A DNA stretch of 64,000 nucleotides from Cokeromyces recurvatus (taxonomy: Eukaryota > Mucoromycota > Mucoromycetes > Mucorales > Mucoraceae). The translations under genes were made by a program, and so were the position numbers. The notes below the pieces were generated by a model. It was not told the DNA's origin. It worked only from the letters and a program-made list of their open reading frames with translations, and ran no database searches. Of the stretch, positions 11,502 to 23,631 are shown in pieces. Positions within the stretch are counted from its first letter, which is position 1; every line of letters starts with the position of its first letter. The stretch lies in assembly GCF_025118155.1 (NCBI RefSeq), contig NW_026251393.1, forward strand, positions 62,001 to 126,000, read 5' to 3'.

Positions 11502-12791
11502 ATGACGAGTAGGACTTATTCTATAAATTTAACTTGAGTTTTATCTTGTATATTTATTCTTATAATAATAGTTACTACATCTGATTCTTCATCTTCAATT
11601 AAAGAAGACAATGCCAATGTCAAGATTATAGACTCAAAACCTGAAGAAATGCAGAACATACAATCTGAAACAGAATCAGTTGCTGTATCATCACCTAGTA
11701 CTAGTACAACATCTACTCAACAGCACCAGCCGTCTGTTGTCACGTCGTCTGATAATCTTATTCCTTCTAATGTACTACCCTCCAAAGCAGCTCCATCATC
11801 ACTAGAAACCCTTATTGCAGATGTAAACCAAAAAAGAAAATTGGTTAGGCTTTTGGATGAAGAACTCTTCAAGGTTCGTGCTAATAATTCAGAAACAGCT
11901 GAAAAAATTCGACAAACTCAAGAACGTATGCTGATGCGTCAAAAAGACCAAAAGCAACTTGTTGATAATTATACTGAACACATTCGTTTACGCCGTGCTA
12001 CCCCTGATGACGTTAGCACGATTCACAAAAAACTTCAAGACCTTAAAGTTATGATCAAGACACTAAGTGTCTCACTTACAAAGCAATGTGATCCTGTTAT
12101 AGCAACAAAAGCCATTAGCACATTTTGGGTTAACTTGAATGAAGCTATTCATAAATTAGGTGATCCACTTCCTAAAAACCGAATTGAGATGCTTACAGAA
12201 AAATTCTTGATGGATGTGCTAGTTCAAAATATGAATTATAATGCCTTTACAGGTTTAAAAATTTCTCAATCCTATACCCAACTTCAAATGTGGTTTGAAC
12301 GATACGATCCTAATTTTTGTACACGATTTAGACAGGAGATAGCTAAAGTAGTTGTGTCAGGCAATCTTCCTGGATCAGATATTCAACAAGAAATTCAAAA
12401 GCTAAATAAACGTATGTACAATTCTTTATATAGCTCTCTCTTAAAAGCATTCCCTTTCATGGATCAAAAGAATGATGAATCAACAGGCAAAAAGGATTAT
12501 TGTTCAGTTATGTTGAAACAGATGGTAGAACAAGCCTCTCAAATAGGATATGCTATGCGTGGTCAGGAGATAGAGATTGCAGCAGCAGCAGTAGGTGAAG
12601 GCTCTGAACAATTAGACCTGAAAACAATGGTAGATGAAGATGGTCAAACGTCAGGCATTATCCAATTTTGTGTTTGTCCTCCTTTTATTATGTATGGTAA
12701 TCGTGTTGATATTTTAGAGAAAGCAAGAGTATTGTGTTCTCCTTTACCTTCTTCTGATTTAAATGTGTCTGACAATGCTATTACTTCTTAA
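11502..12791 (+). CDS. Unrecognised coiled-coil protein, fungal, 408 aa
   Basis: I do not recognise this family. The main exon is 11572..12791. Its frame is open upstream of the first internal ATG (11649) back to an acceptor at 11570-11571. A 7-nt first coding exon at 11502..11508 (Met-Thr plus one base) gives a phase-matched start. Residues about 1-75 are Ser/Thr-rich and disordered. Residues about 80-150 form a charged coiled coil (KRKLVRLLDEELFKVRANN onward). A folded-looking helical C-terminal part follows, with aromatic motifs (TFWVNLNEAIHKLGDPL, MWFERYDPNFCTRFRQEI). It ends 105 nt from the convergent cpGTPase gene. If the micro-exon is wrong, translation would begin at 11649 (380 aa). 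Confidence 0.62.
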
Positions 12792-12896
12792 TTTATTACT
12801 GATATTTTACCCTATTTTTTTTTCCCGTACATACCATTCCCCTTCTCCTCAAAGAAAAGAAAAGAAAAATAAACTTTTAACATATTATTTTCATTT

Positions 12897-14588
12897 TTAT
12901 TTTTTTGCTCTTTCGCCAGACCCGAAAAACTTTCTGATTGATCCTTTATATTCATACGGTAAGAAGGATGGTTCACGTAAAGCAAAAGCTTGATAAGGAT
13001 CAACTTCTTTAGGCAACCAAACACGAAAGGATGCACGATCAAATTCACCTATTAGCGAAATCCATCCAATACCAGCAAAACTAAAATCGACAGATGCATG
13101 AGAGCGATGAATACCCTTAACATGTACAAGTTTATCCATTGGTACTAACGAATTCACGTTTGAAAGACTCTTTTCTTTTAATAAGGAAGTAGGTTCGTCA
13201 TCATGAATTGATCTTAGCTTATCAGTGCGTGTTAAATGAGGAGTTAATTGTGTAAATAAAGTAACTAGGACAGGACTCTCGGCTTCTACAAGATCGATAC
13301 GAACTAATGGCTTTAGCAAAAGTGATTTACCAGGCTCTAATCGAAAGGTAACAGGGTTTAATGGCGTTTTCTTTTGTTGGTTCACTAATTTTATTTGGTC
13401 TTTTATATCCAACTTTAAACTTAATTGGTTTTCATTAATAACACCAGGTGTGTCAATTAAATAACGTTCTCTTGTCACAAAACGCTTTTTCTGTTCATCG
13501 GTTTCTATATTACCCAATAAAACACGCAGAGGGATTTTTATTGTGCTTAGAGTTGTACCTGGTAAACTTGAACTTGTAGTCGCATATTGGGCTTTCAATG
13601 TTAACTTTTGATGGCGTCCCTCTTCACTTTGGCCTCGATAAGCCTGTGATAATAGTTTATTAACAATGGCTGATTTACCTACATTTGTGCATCCTATCAA
13701 ATACACATCATCCGTCACACGTCTTTCTCCATCAATTTTACGTAACAAGCTCGAAATTCCCCATCCTTTTGTTGCACTCGTTAAAGTGACTGACAAAATT
13801 TGCTTTGTAGACAATCCCAAGGATTTCACATATTGCATAATCCAATCCCGGATTCGGTTTTCATGTTGAATTGCTGAACGAGGTAATACATCTACTTTAT
13901 TTGCAACCAACAAGACACGAGCTGTTGGGTTTTGGGCAATAAGTGATGGTAATGCACCTAATGACGCAGGTAAATCTGTTACATCAAACACAGTAACAAT
14001 CAATGGATCTCGTTTTGTCTTTAAAAACTCTAATGAACCACCGTATTGTTGAGAATCTCGTAGGAATTCAAGTGTTGATTCGGTTGCAGTAGGATGTTGT
14101 TGATGTCTTAATGAATGACAACGTTGACAGACATTAGGGGTTGGTAATGGTGTTGGCTCTGTTTTAGGAACACTGCTAGGATCATTACTGCTATCACCAT
14201 TAAGAAGTACAGCTACGTCAGGGTCAAGTGTGTTCATTATTTTAAGGTATTCATCGTAACTTAGAGTATTATTTTGCTCTTTCTTCTTAAATGTAACTTT
14301 CTCCTTCTTTTTTTGATCGGATATATATCCTGGTTTAGAAGGATTTGTCTTTTGAAAGGCTGCACCACAACCAGGACAGTGGCCTGTAGTTGCGATTTCA
14401 TCTTGAGTGGAGCTAGTAACTGAGCTATTCCATAATTTCGATTGAGTATTCCAAGAAGTATTTAATATTTGACATGACTTGAAACTATTTCGTGTTACTA
14501 TCGTAGAAATGCTTAAGTTTTTCGAGACACGCAATGAAAGTTTGACATGGTGAACGATCAATGGGAATCTTGAAACAGATCTATTCAT
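12897..14588 (-). CDS. Mitochondrial circularly permuted GTPase, NOA1/YqeH/Gep3 type
   Basis: Intronless, 563 aa, preceded by an A-rich leader. The G motifs occur in permuted order: NKVD (G4, 230-233), SATKG (G5, ~271), GCTNVGKS (G1, 299-306), SLPGTT (G2 region, ~341) and DTPG (G3, 379-382). This order defines the YqeH/YlqF/YawG circularly permuted group. An N-terminal zinc motif pairs CPGCG (71-75) with CQRC (154-157), as in YqeH and NOA1. The first ~45 residues are basic, rich in Ser/Arg and free of acids, like a mitochondrial targeting presequence. Family members act in small mitoribosomal subunit assembly; yeast Gep3 is the counterpart. The linker between the two Cys pairs is long and Lys-rich. 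Catalytic motifs are intact. Confidence 0.88.
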   Translation of the reverse strand: MNRSVSRFPLIVHHVKLSLRVSKNLSISTIVTRNSFKSCQILNTSWNTQSKLWNSSVTSSTQDEIATTGHCPGCGAAFQKTNPSKPGYISDQKKKEKVTFKKKEQNNTLSYDEYLKIMNTLDPDVAVLLNGDSSNDPSSVPKTEPTPLPTPNVCQRCHSLRHQQHPTATESTLEFLRDSQQYGGSLEFLKTKRDPLIVTVFDVTDLPASLGALPSLIAQNPTARVLLVANKVDVLPRSAIQHENRIRDWIMQYVKSLGLSTKQILSVTLTSATKGWGISSLLRKIDGERRVTDDVYLIGCTNVGKSAIVNKLLSQAYRGQSEEGRHQKLTLKAQYATTSSSLPGTTLSTIKIPLRVLLGNIETDEQKKRFVTRERYLIDTPGVINENQLSLKLDIKDQIKLVNQQKKTPLNPVTFRLEPGKSLLLKPLVRIDLVEAESPVLVTLFTQLTPHLTRTDKLRSIHDDEPTSLLKEKSLSNVNSLVPMDKLVHVKGIHRSHASVDFSFAGIGWISLIGEFDRASFRVWLPKEVDPYQAFALREPSFLPYEYKGSIRKFFGSGERAKK

Positions 14589-14725
14589 TAATAATAATTA
14601 AAAAAAAAAAAAAAAAAAAGGAAAGCTATATAGAGCAAGGGGAGGAAATAATAATCATAATAAGGAACTTGCTATTTATACTCCGAGATGTATAATGCAC
14701 CCACTTATTTTATTTATCTCTTTTA

Positions 14726-15958
14726 TTAAGGAATTGATCCCTCTATTTGTTGCTTCTCTTCCCAAGCAATTAATTTTCCTTTTTTCAGCCTTTCAATTGC
14801 TTTCCCCATGTTTTCAATATGCATTTCTAAGGGCAATGTGTCTGGAATGAGAACGGGTGCAACAACTTGTGATCTTAATTCTTCAAGATCCATCTGAAAG
14901 GCTTCCATACGATCCAACATAACCATCAACTGTTGTGCAGCTTTACTTCTTTCAGTGTCAAAATTGACTAATAAATCAAGATTTTCATTCACTAGAGACC
15001 TTCTCAATCCTTTGCCTCTCACTCTATTCACTAAATCAGCCAAAATATGTGGTCTTTCAGACTGTTGGTAACTCCTTTCCTGAATTGAAATTTCATGAAT
15101 TGCATATAGATCTTCTTCAAGCTGATCAAGTGTTCCTAATGCCTTTTCGATAGCCAAAATTAACCTTTTTGCTTCCTTTTCAACTAATGACATGGCATGT
15201 TCGTATATCGTTCGAAGCTCCTGTCGACTCGTTTTTTTGGCTTCAACCTCAGATAGCTTTCGTAATGTAAAGGTATTATAGGTGATGAGGTTGTCGATAA
15301 CACCCTTTGTTTGTGCTTGAAGACTTTGAATATCACGACCAAATTTTCGTGATCGTATAATGTAATCACCTAGTTTGGCTTCTAATAAATCATGACTTTG
15401 AAGATTGGAGTATTTTACCAACACCTGTAGATCGCGTGTCGCTAATTCAACACGTTTAAGCTCGAGAGCTGAAATGGATGATGAACCAGCATCTGCTTGT
15501 GAAAGCATGCCATCGTAGAGTGTCTCTTGAAGCTTGACAAGATGAGAAAAATCGGGTACAGACCGAATGTAATTCTCGCACAGAGGTAAATGATTACCAA
15601 AAAAAGGCAAAGGACAAATCGTGTCTAATACAAGATCTTGGCATTTTCGATAACCAAAACTAATTAGACCAAATAGTATAATGATAGCTGTCAATAAAGA
15701 GATAAGCGGCTTTAACACTATTAAAGAGCCCATTAAAACATCTACAAAAAAAAAAAAAAAAAAAAAAAAAAGATCAGTCAACGGAATAATACCAAAGTAC
15801 TGTATATTCTACATTATATAAAAACCTAATAAATATCCAACAAAAAAGGAAATCCTATGAATAAAATTATTTGCTACTGGATCGTCATTGATAGCTTGAT
15901 CATCATGATTTACATTTGTTATTTGTGCTTTATGTATATTTTTTTTTCGAGATGCCAT
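14726..15958 (-). CDS. Unrecognised membrane-anchored coiled-coil protein, 382 aa
   Basis: Exons 15958-15826 and 15741-14726 on the minus strand. The start is ATG at 15958 (MASRKKNIHKAQ). The donor GTTTTT is weak, but the phase-1 join gives one continuous hydrophobic stretch (ISFFVGYLLDVLMGSLIVL, then a second segment ISLLTAIIILFGLISFGY). A naive start in the poly-T/poly-A tract inside the intron would give an artificial poly-Phe N-terminus. After two membrane helices (about residues 37-80) the remaining ~300 residues are helical and charged, with coiled-coil character and a PDFSHLVKLQETLYD motif after a Cys-containing loop. Topology suggests an organelle or nuclear-envelope membrane protein with a long soluble helical domain. 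No family recognised. Confidence 0.62.
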
Positions 15959-16122
15959 AAATTATAATAATAAAATGGGTAAAAGTAACCGATAATTTAG
16001 TGGAGAAAGAAAAAAATGATACATGAAGCTTTATTTTTAATTTTTTTTTTTTTTAATTTACCAAAAATTAAAAAAAAAAGGGACATAAAAGTATGCAAGT
16101 TATGCGATAAAAATAAAAATAA

Positions 16123-18865
16123 CTAATATGAATTAGAGCCAAAACGTAAATAGAAATTGACGATAAGTGCTGTAACCAACAAAACACATAAAACAGCAGG
16201 ACCCCAAATATCGTCATAACGACCTTCATCAAGATGATTAATCATCCTACATATTATTATTATTATTAAAAAAAAAAAAAAAAAGACGTTAATAATGATT
16301 AAATTAAATTCAAATATATGCATGTATAACTTACCAAGCACGTTTCTCAAATCTATATAATGCATAAATGGCTACTGCAGCGGATAAACCAATAAAGACA
16401 CCACCTACAATACGTGACACATTATCACCAAAATTAAGTAAATTTAAAGCAACTGTCAATAAAAGAGCACAGAATTGAAGCCATGCAATAAATGTACGTT
16501 CATTTGCAAAGAATGTTTTTGGTTCTACTCTGACTTTAACTTTTGCTCTCTTATTTTTGTTACCATCTAAATCACCACTTTCTAAATCAATGGCTTCAAC
16601 AGGGGAACCCAATTGCTTCTTAAAGACAATATCATTAGCAGGCATTAAACGACCTGTACTTCCATTGATACTCTCACCAGGTACTGAATAAAACTTTGGA
16701 ATAGGTAATGGAGGAGATAAATCTTTACTACTCACATTATTACTTCTAAATGGGTCATCTGCAATAAAACTACTGTCATGACTACTCTGTGATAGTAAGG
16801 GTTGAGCAAAAGAGGGTAGACTAGTCTTGTTGTTGGAATTTGAAGATGGCTTTTTGCTATTTAATTCGATAAGGGTAAATTCTTCGGTTCCACCATTATG
16901 TGTATTATTATTATTATTATTGTTCGCTGTAGGTTTCCATGCAGCCGTTGTTTTTTCATCAATTGATGCAGAACGTCTCCTGCCTAACTGCTTAGCAAAT
17001 TGGTCTCGGTTTAAGGGGGGAACAGCAGGTACAGCTTCATTTTTCATAACAGCATCTTTATTGAAACGTTCCTTCTCTTCAATCATCGCACGTCTATAAC
17101 GACCATCAATAAGAGGTTTGAAACTACGAGAACGAGTGAGACCTATGTTTTCATTACGTGGTTTGCGAATATCGACATTCATTTCTGATAACCACCAGGG
17201 AAGTAAAGGAAGTCTATCTCTAAAGAAATGGCAAGCACCATGCAAGTATTTTGAGAAACGAGGGACTTCATGTACTAAATGACTTTCAACGAGTGATGTT
17301 AACCATTTAGGAGCCTCTTGTCCTAAATGAGTTTGAAGTTTTGTTTCTAAAATGGCATAAGGGAATCGTAAGATTTCAGGCTCTTTTAGATAAGAAAAGG
17401 GAGGGTCGATATTAACGTCTTTACGTCTCCAATTATTATTATGTCTACGTTGAACTCCGTCTAAATGATCTTCACGAATGAATGTTAAATCAGTGTCAAG
17501 AGAGATACGAAGACGTTGAGAATCTGGTAATTGAAAGGCAGTACGATTATAAAAGACACGAAGGACAGGTTCCAAATTCTTTTCTCGAAAAGAGGTTTGT
17601 ATTCCAGATGCGATAAAATGGGTATCACGAACTGTATTCTCATCTACATTTTTTCGTTGAAGTTCATTTGTTATTTGATCAGCTGTATATTCTCCAGTGA
17701 CAAAGGCATTCACTTGATCTTCATTGACACGAAATCTATCTTTTACAGAAGCACCATCCATCCAAGTAGCATGATGCGTCTTTCTTTCAATAAATATACT
17801 CTTTGATGAACAAGGTCCATACCTATATTAAAAAAAAAACGTAAATAAGAGTTTCAAGGAGTATAATTAATTTTTTGTCAATTCATATGTAAGTAAAGGC
17901 CCAAATTTTAATTCATTATTTTATAATTTATAGAATAATATCTGCCCTTTTTTTTTAGCTTCTTCCTCCTCTTCTTTCCCTCTCTCTCTCTCTCTCCCCT
18001 GCATTATATACATTTGCATATGTATACATGTAATATACGTATATATGAATGAATGAATGATATATTACCATCTAAATCGAATAGCCTCAGCCATTTCATC
18101 TCTTTGAAGTCTACCAGTATAAAGATCAAAATTAGGATTATCAAAATAAATACTAGAGACAGCTGAATCAGAGGCCTCAAATTTTTTTGCTGTGTTAAAA
18201 ATCAAAACCGGTAAATGCAACATGATGATAGCTTTGACTTCAGTGATATTATCAGGATGAATCCAATACTTGGCTGTAGCCCGTTCAAAGGCATTTTGGT
18301 CTCCACCCGCACTATTATTTCCAGGAGACTGTTTACCTCTATTACGGCAAATGTCGTGTAAAGCGGAAATATAGACGATTGCCACATCGAATCTTTGTTT
18401 ATCCAATGGCTTTTCTCGGAGTTTAGCTACATAAGTCTGTTTAAGATCAAGGCCAGTCCAACGATCATGTTTCTTTAATATCTTTTGAATAGCTGTAAAG
18501 TTAATACGAGTAAATTTAGAAAGATCATTCACGTCAAACAAGATATCTGTTAATGCTTCGTCCATAATACTATAATTTGCATCTGAATTCATTGTTGGAT
18601 TCTTTTGTAACGTTTGAATTGTTCTTTCACAATAGAGAATTCTGGCATCAATTTCAGCTAGTTTTGCATTAATAAAATCATATACTTTTGATAATTCATT
18701 ATCTAAAAGATGAACAAAATCTGATTCATCTTTTTGAGTCCAGCCATGATCTAATTGTCTCGTCTTCAATTCTTGTTTTAATATATCATATGCAACATAA
18801 GATAACCTCCAAGGAGGAAAGATATTATCTTGTAATTCAAGTCCGTATTTCATAATTATTTTCAA
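16123..18865 (-). CDS. VTC polyphosphate polymerase subunit, paralogue A (SPX-VTC-DUF202)
   Basis: Exons 18865-18069, 17822-16335 and 16246-16123; 802 aa (798 if the MKYG methionine at 18853 is used). Subunit of the vacuolar transporter chaperone complex, which makes polyphosphate from ATP and feeds it into the vacuole/acidocalcisome. The SPX domain at residues ~5-165 keeps the pocket residues in SYVAYDILK and ILKKHDR, which bind inositol pyrophosphate. The tunnel domain (~200-490) keeps [47 protein letters not shown] and PRFSKYLHG (Arg where yeast Vtc4 has Lys at the first position). A Ser/Asn-rich linker leads to the Vtc1-like DUF202 domain ([18 protein letters not shown] and three helices). 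Catalytic competence is plausible; Vtc4 versus Vtc2/3 identity is not settled. First of three tandem copies. Confidence 0.9.
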
Positions 18866-19734
18866 GTAATTATAATAATAATTTTTATTTTATTTTTTTT
18901 AAAAAAAAAGAAAAAAAAAAGGAAAAGAAAAAAAAAAAAAGAGAAAAGAAAAGAAAAAGAAAATTAAACGAATTAATAAGGAAGAACTTTTTTTTTATAT
19001 GTACTACACAACAAAAGGGATTTCTTTTTATTTATAGGGGGATAAAAAGAGAGCAATCAATGATGAGTTAGAATAAGACCTATTTATAAATTTTCCATCA
19101 TTGAAAAAAAAAAAAAAATGGCAGAAACGATCGCCACCACTAATACCTGTAATATTTGTTCAACCTATTTAAATTTTATCCTTTACTATTACATGTAATT
19201 CCTGGCTTAGCTACGATATAAATATATCATTCCTTTTTCCTTTTTTCAAAAAAGGAAAGTTAAACAAAAAGAAAAAAAAATATGTTATTTACCAAATGGT
19301 CTCATTTTACATTACACAAAAGAACACAAGACATCACACCGCTTTCCAAAAATAATTTCATCAATTCACAAACTAAGTAATTTATAGTCCTGTTTTATTT
19401 TTTACTGTAGTCTTTACCGTCTAATTTTCAACCTTTAAAAAGAATTACTCCATGTATATTTTTTTTTACTTTTTTATCTTTACAAGTTTGCAGTCATGAA
19501 AAATGATTGATAAGTATATGTCTTTTTTTTTTATAAATGTATATAAATATACAAATATATTTTAAAGTAATATAAAAAAGATCTGAAAAAAAACACACTG
19601 AAATCTTATTTTTATATAAGCATTACTGATGAAAATGAAAGAAGGGCCCATGTGATAAATAGATAGTTTTCTTTAGAGTATTGCTGTTACTAAGGTACGG
19701 TTTCATAACAACAAATAGTGTAGAAAGAAAAATA

Positions 19735-19774
<40 letters not shown>

Positions 19775-20834
19775 GCTAAAATTTAATCCAATCAAGTTAT
19801 ACATCGATGAGTAAGATTCTTTCTCCTCATATCGCATAGTTAAAGAGAATCCAAACAACTACCACTGAAGTCAGATCGCATTTTAATATATCCCCAAATC
19901 TTTAAATTCCTGGATCATTCTTGCAAGGTTACGAAATCAATAAGGCAATAGTTTCAAGATTTGACTTACATTTTGCCGACAATATCAATAACTAGACAAC
20001 TAAATTATTTAGCTCTTAAGAAATTTTTTTGTTCATCATCAATGAATAAAGTTAATATTGTAACGCTTCTCCACTTAATATCAAACCATGAGTTTATCTG
20101 ACATGCGGGGAGGAAATCTGTTAATATTATTTTCTTTAGTTTAATCTAGGTATATCATATTTGAATACTCTCTATTCGTTAACAAGCTCTATAAGTCTGT
20201 ATATTGAATCTTTTTTTTTCCAAATACTCTTTCTTTACGTTTAACTATTAGAAATCTCTCTTGTATTTTGTTCGTTATAAAATAAAATATCAGATTCTTT
20301 TTTTTTCTTTCCAGACAGGATCATTTTATTGTAATCAAGTGACTTGTACTTGTCAAATAGTATGAATGACTGCAAACTTGAAGTGAAAAAAAAAATAGTA
20401 ATAATTGATTTCAAGGGCCCAAAAGTCAAAGTCGTCCATCAAGTATATAAAACGACTACTTTGTTACTGGATACGGAATTGTATTTTATAACGTACTGAC
20501 AGATAATAAGGAAGCTCATCGTGTAACACTGATTATTACGACAACTTTATCTAATATGAATCATGTAAAAAAAATAAAATAAAATAACTAATAGATATTG
20601 TCTAGAAAAGAAGAATATATTCCATCATGATAGAACATCATTATTAATTGCATAAAAAATCATCAAATATGTTGATATAATAATTTGCATATTCCAGTGA
20701 AATGTACACATTATTATTATTATTATTATTATTTTAAAAAAAAAGAACTCAGACTTCTACTGTTTCCGTAATTATAATTTATTTTTATATATCTTTGCTA
20801 AGCAATTTACATTATATGAGATACAAGCCTAGTA
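18866..20834. other. Intergenic region between VTC paralogues A and B
   Basis: About 2 kb upstream of paralogue A and downstream of paralogue B. It is AT-rich with many short A and T runs, including a 38-base A tract at about 19736-19773. No supported ORF, RNA gene or transposon was seen. The first ~60 bases upstream of paralogue A's ATG are almost pure A/G on the plus strand (T/C on the coding strand). Confidence 0.65.
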
Positions 20835-23043
20835 TTAAGGTTCATCATCAATAGGAACAAGATGGCCATGTTTATCAATTCGTGTTCCATTTGAGAATGT
20901 TTGTTGTTGTATATGTACTTTATGATTATTACCTTTTTCTTCTTCTTCTTCTAACGTATTTTTCCCTATCAGGTTTGTAGTGGTGAAATTAGTAGTAGCA
21001 GTCGTGTTATAAGAAAATAAACTTGGGTCAGTTGGTATAGGTTGACTAAGACGTAAGCCTAGATTTATAAATAATGCTATAATCAAGACAAAACATAGGA
21101 TTGCAGGCCCATACATATCGTCAAATCTTAATTCTCCTCTAAATCGAATCTGCCAGCTTCGATATTGAAATCGCAGTTGAGCATACATTGCTAACGTCAT
21201 GGCTACCACGATCAGAAATGCTCCACTTCCTTTTGAGATATGATCACCAAAGTTAATTAAACCAATGGAAACTGCTAATAAAAGTGCGGAAAATTGTAAC
21301 CATGAAATAAAGGTACGTTCATTCGCGAAAAAAATTTTGGGCTCAATTTTCTTTTCCTTTTTGTGGTTACCATCCCCGTCTTCCTCCATGAAGATGGTTT
21401 TATCTAGTCTTATCCTTGCCCATAACCATCCCATCATACTTATATAGTTTTCTTCTCTTGGTTGAGAATGATCGAGATAAAATTCATGTTTAAATTGATT
21501 TATACGTTTGACTATGTTAGTATTCAAAAGAGTTATGGTTGAAATGAATTTATTCTTGGGTTGACATGATGAAATGGCTCTATTATGATCTTGAATAGCC
21601 ATTAGGCCTACATAACTACTACTGGTTACATTGATTGCAGAAAAATTAGGTTGATCATTTAAAGGATAAAACGATGATATCTTTTCATTTTTCTCTGCAG
21701 AGTCGTCATCTACTGTAATCATACATGGTTCACGATTTGATATTTTAAGTCTAATATCTGCATTCATTTCACTAATCCACCAAGGCAATTTGGGTAATCT
21801 ATCTCGAAATAGAAAGGAAACGCCATGTAAATATTTTATAAAATAAGGGACTTCAAAGACTAACTGACTTTTCAAAAGTTGTGTTAGCCATTTAGGAAGT
21901 GGAACGTCTTCAAGGGAACTAATTTCGAGAATAGCATAAGGGAAAGTGTAGGTTTCATCAGGATTTAATTGTTGAGAATTCTCAATATTTCCTTTCCAAT
22001 CAGTCGTTAATTCTTTCATAAATGTTAAGTCTGTATCAAATGAGATTTGAAAATTATTTAATTTTTCTAGTCGATATACTGTTCGATGATGATATGAACG
22101 TATAACAGGCATGATTTTGTCTTTACATATCGCTTCATACATACTGGCTGCTAATATCTTTTTTTGTCCATAAAAGGTACCATTTGACAAGTATGTCTTC
22201 ACATCATTACTATGAATATTAAAGCTTTCCTTTTTAAAAGTTTCATTATTGTGTGACAAATTTTGATAATATCTTTTTCTTTCAAAGAATATATTTGTTT
22301 CATCCATGTTATACCTATAACAAAAAAAAAAAAAATAGGTTAACAATAAATAGCTAACATATCTATAGTCCTATATAAATATACCATCTAGCACGAATGA
22401 TTTCAGCAGCTTCGTTTCTTTTTAATAAATTGTTAAAACAACAGAAATTATCTAAATTATCATAATAGATTGTTTGAACGATGTTTTTGTCCTTTGTTAA
22501 ATGAAAAGATAGCACAGCTTCAAGTTCATTTAAATGATCAAGGTGAACCCAATATTTGGTAGTAGTAGTTGATGATGATGAAGATGATTCAATCTTTTTA
22601 TTATACAATATTTCATTATCATTATGACTTTGCTGATGCTTTACTAAAATATTGATTTGTTTTTCAAGATAATTGATGTGAATTCTAAACTTATCTTGGA
22701 TGGATTGAAATTGATCTGTTAACGAAGCGTGTGTGTATCTATCATGCTTCTTCAAAATCTTTTGGAATCCTATTGAATTCAACTTTACAAAGTCAATCAA
22801 CGTATAAATCGTTTCTACAGATTCTTGTTTCCGTTTGATTATTCGATTCGTTTCCACTTTAATAAACCTATTCACCTTTGTAAATTCAGTTCGAATCATG
22901 TTTGTGAAATTGAATTCATCCTCTGATGTCCAATAAGTGTGTTGTGTCCTTTCTTTTATATAAGCTTTGAGCTGACTATACTGAATATATTCATTTTTCC
23001 ATGGTTGAAATAAATGTTCATGAAGATAATGACTAAATTTCAT
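20835..23043 (-). CDS. VTC-family subunit, paralogue B, divergent and probably non-catalytic
   Basis: Exons 23043-22385 and 22314-20835; 712 aa. SPX domain (~1-150) is shortened but keeps YIQYSQLK and ILKKHDR, so inositol-pyrophosphate sensing looks retained. The polymerase domain is degraded relative to paralogues A and C. IERKTH is [16 protein letters not shown] is SYHHRTVYRL; the RLRISLD strand is NNFQISFD; LETKLQ is LEISSLE; PRFSK is PYFIK. Two arginines remain in IIRARW. The DUF202 membrane domain is intact ([18 protein letters not shown], three helices). A unique tail of ~60 residues follows the last helix, with a Thr/Asn run and an acidic EEEEE patch. The frame is clean and introns splice in phase, so it is a working gene, likely encoding a regulatory subunit. 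Confidence 0.88.
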
Positions 23044-23631
23044 TATACTATTAATTACAAAAGAAAAGGAAAAAAAAGAGAGAGAGAGAGAATTTTATAT
23101 ATGATTTGCATATAAAATAGTGATTGTAAGTATTAATTTTTTTTTTTTTTTACATTTATATACATATTTGCTGGCTTTTCATATAATTATTCATTTGGAT
23201 AGAAAGGGGGCCAATTTGTAACTAGGGGGTAATAATATTCAATAAGCACAGTGTATAAATGTTAAGTATCAAAATAAAGGAGAAGAAAGGAACGATGCCA
23301 AAAAAAGAAAAGGGAAAGCATAACATGCATATGAATACATATCATGAATTATGTATATGTATTATATATAACGCATATTTAAATAAGAATTATATACTAT
23401 AAAATAATTTTTTTTTTATTATTATTATTCCTATTGATAAATTATGAAAGTCATTTATAAAAGATAAAAGTCATTCTTAATAATATCTATGTGGAAAGCA
23501 AAGAAAAATAAAAAAAGGTAGAAGAAAGAGGGGAAAAGAAGGAAGGAGAGGAGAAGAGAAGGAGAGACAGAGAGAGTGAGAGTGAGAGAGAGGAAGAACA
23601 GGGAAAACAATCCAATTTGTATACTTTTTTT
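23044..23631. other. Intergenic region between VTC paralogues B and C
   Basis: About 590 bp containing a purine-rich GA repeat stretch just downstream of paralogue C's stop (23516-23600) and short A/T tracts. No gene seen. It must hold paralogue B's promoter. Confidence 0.65.

Noticed and set aside
15742..15781. Start codon giving a poly-Phe N-terminus for the minus-strand coiled-coil membrane protein
   Set aside because: It is translation through a poly-A/T intron tract. A spliced upstream exon from the ATG at 15958 joins in phase and gives a normal N-terminus.
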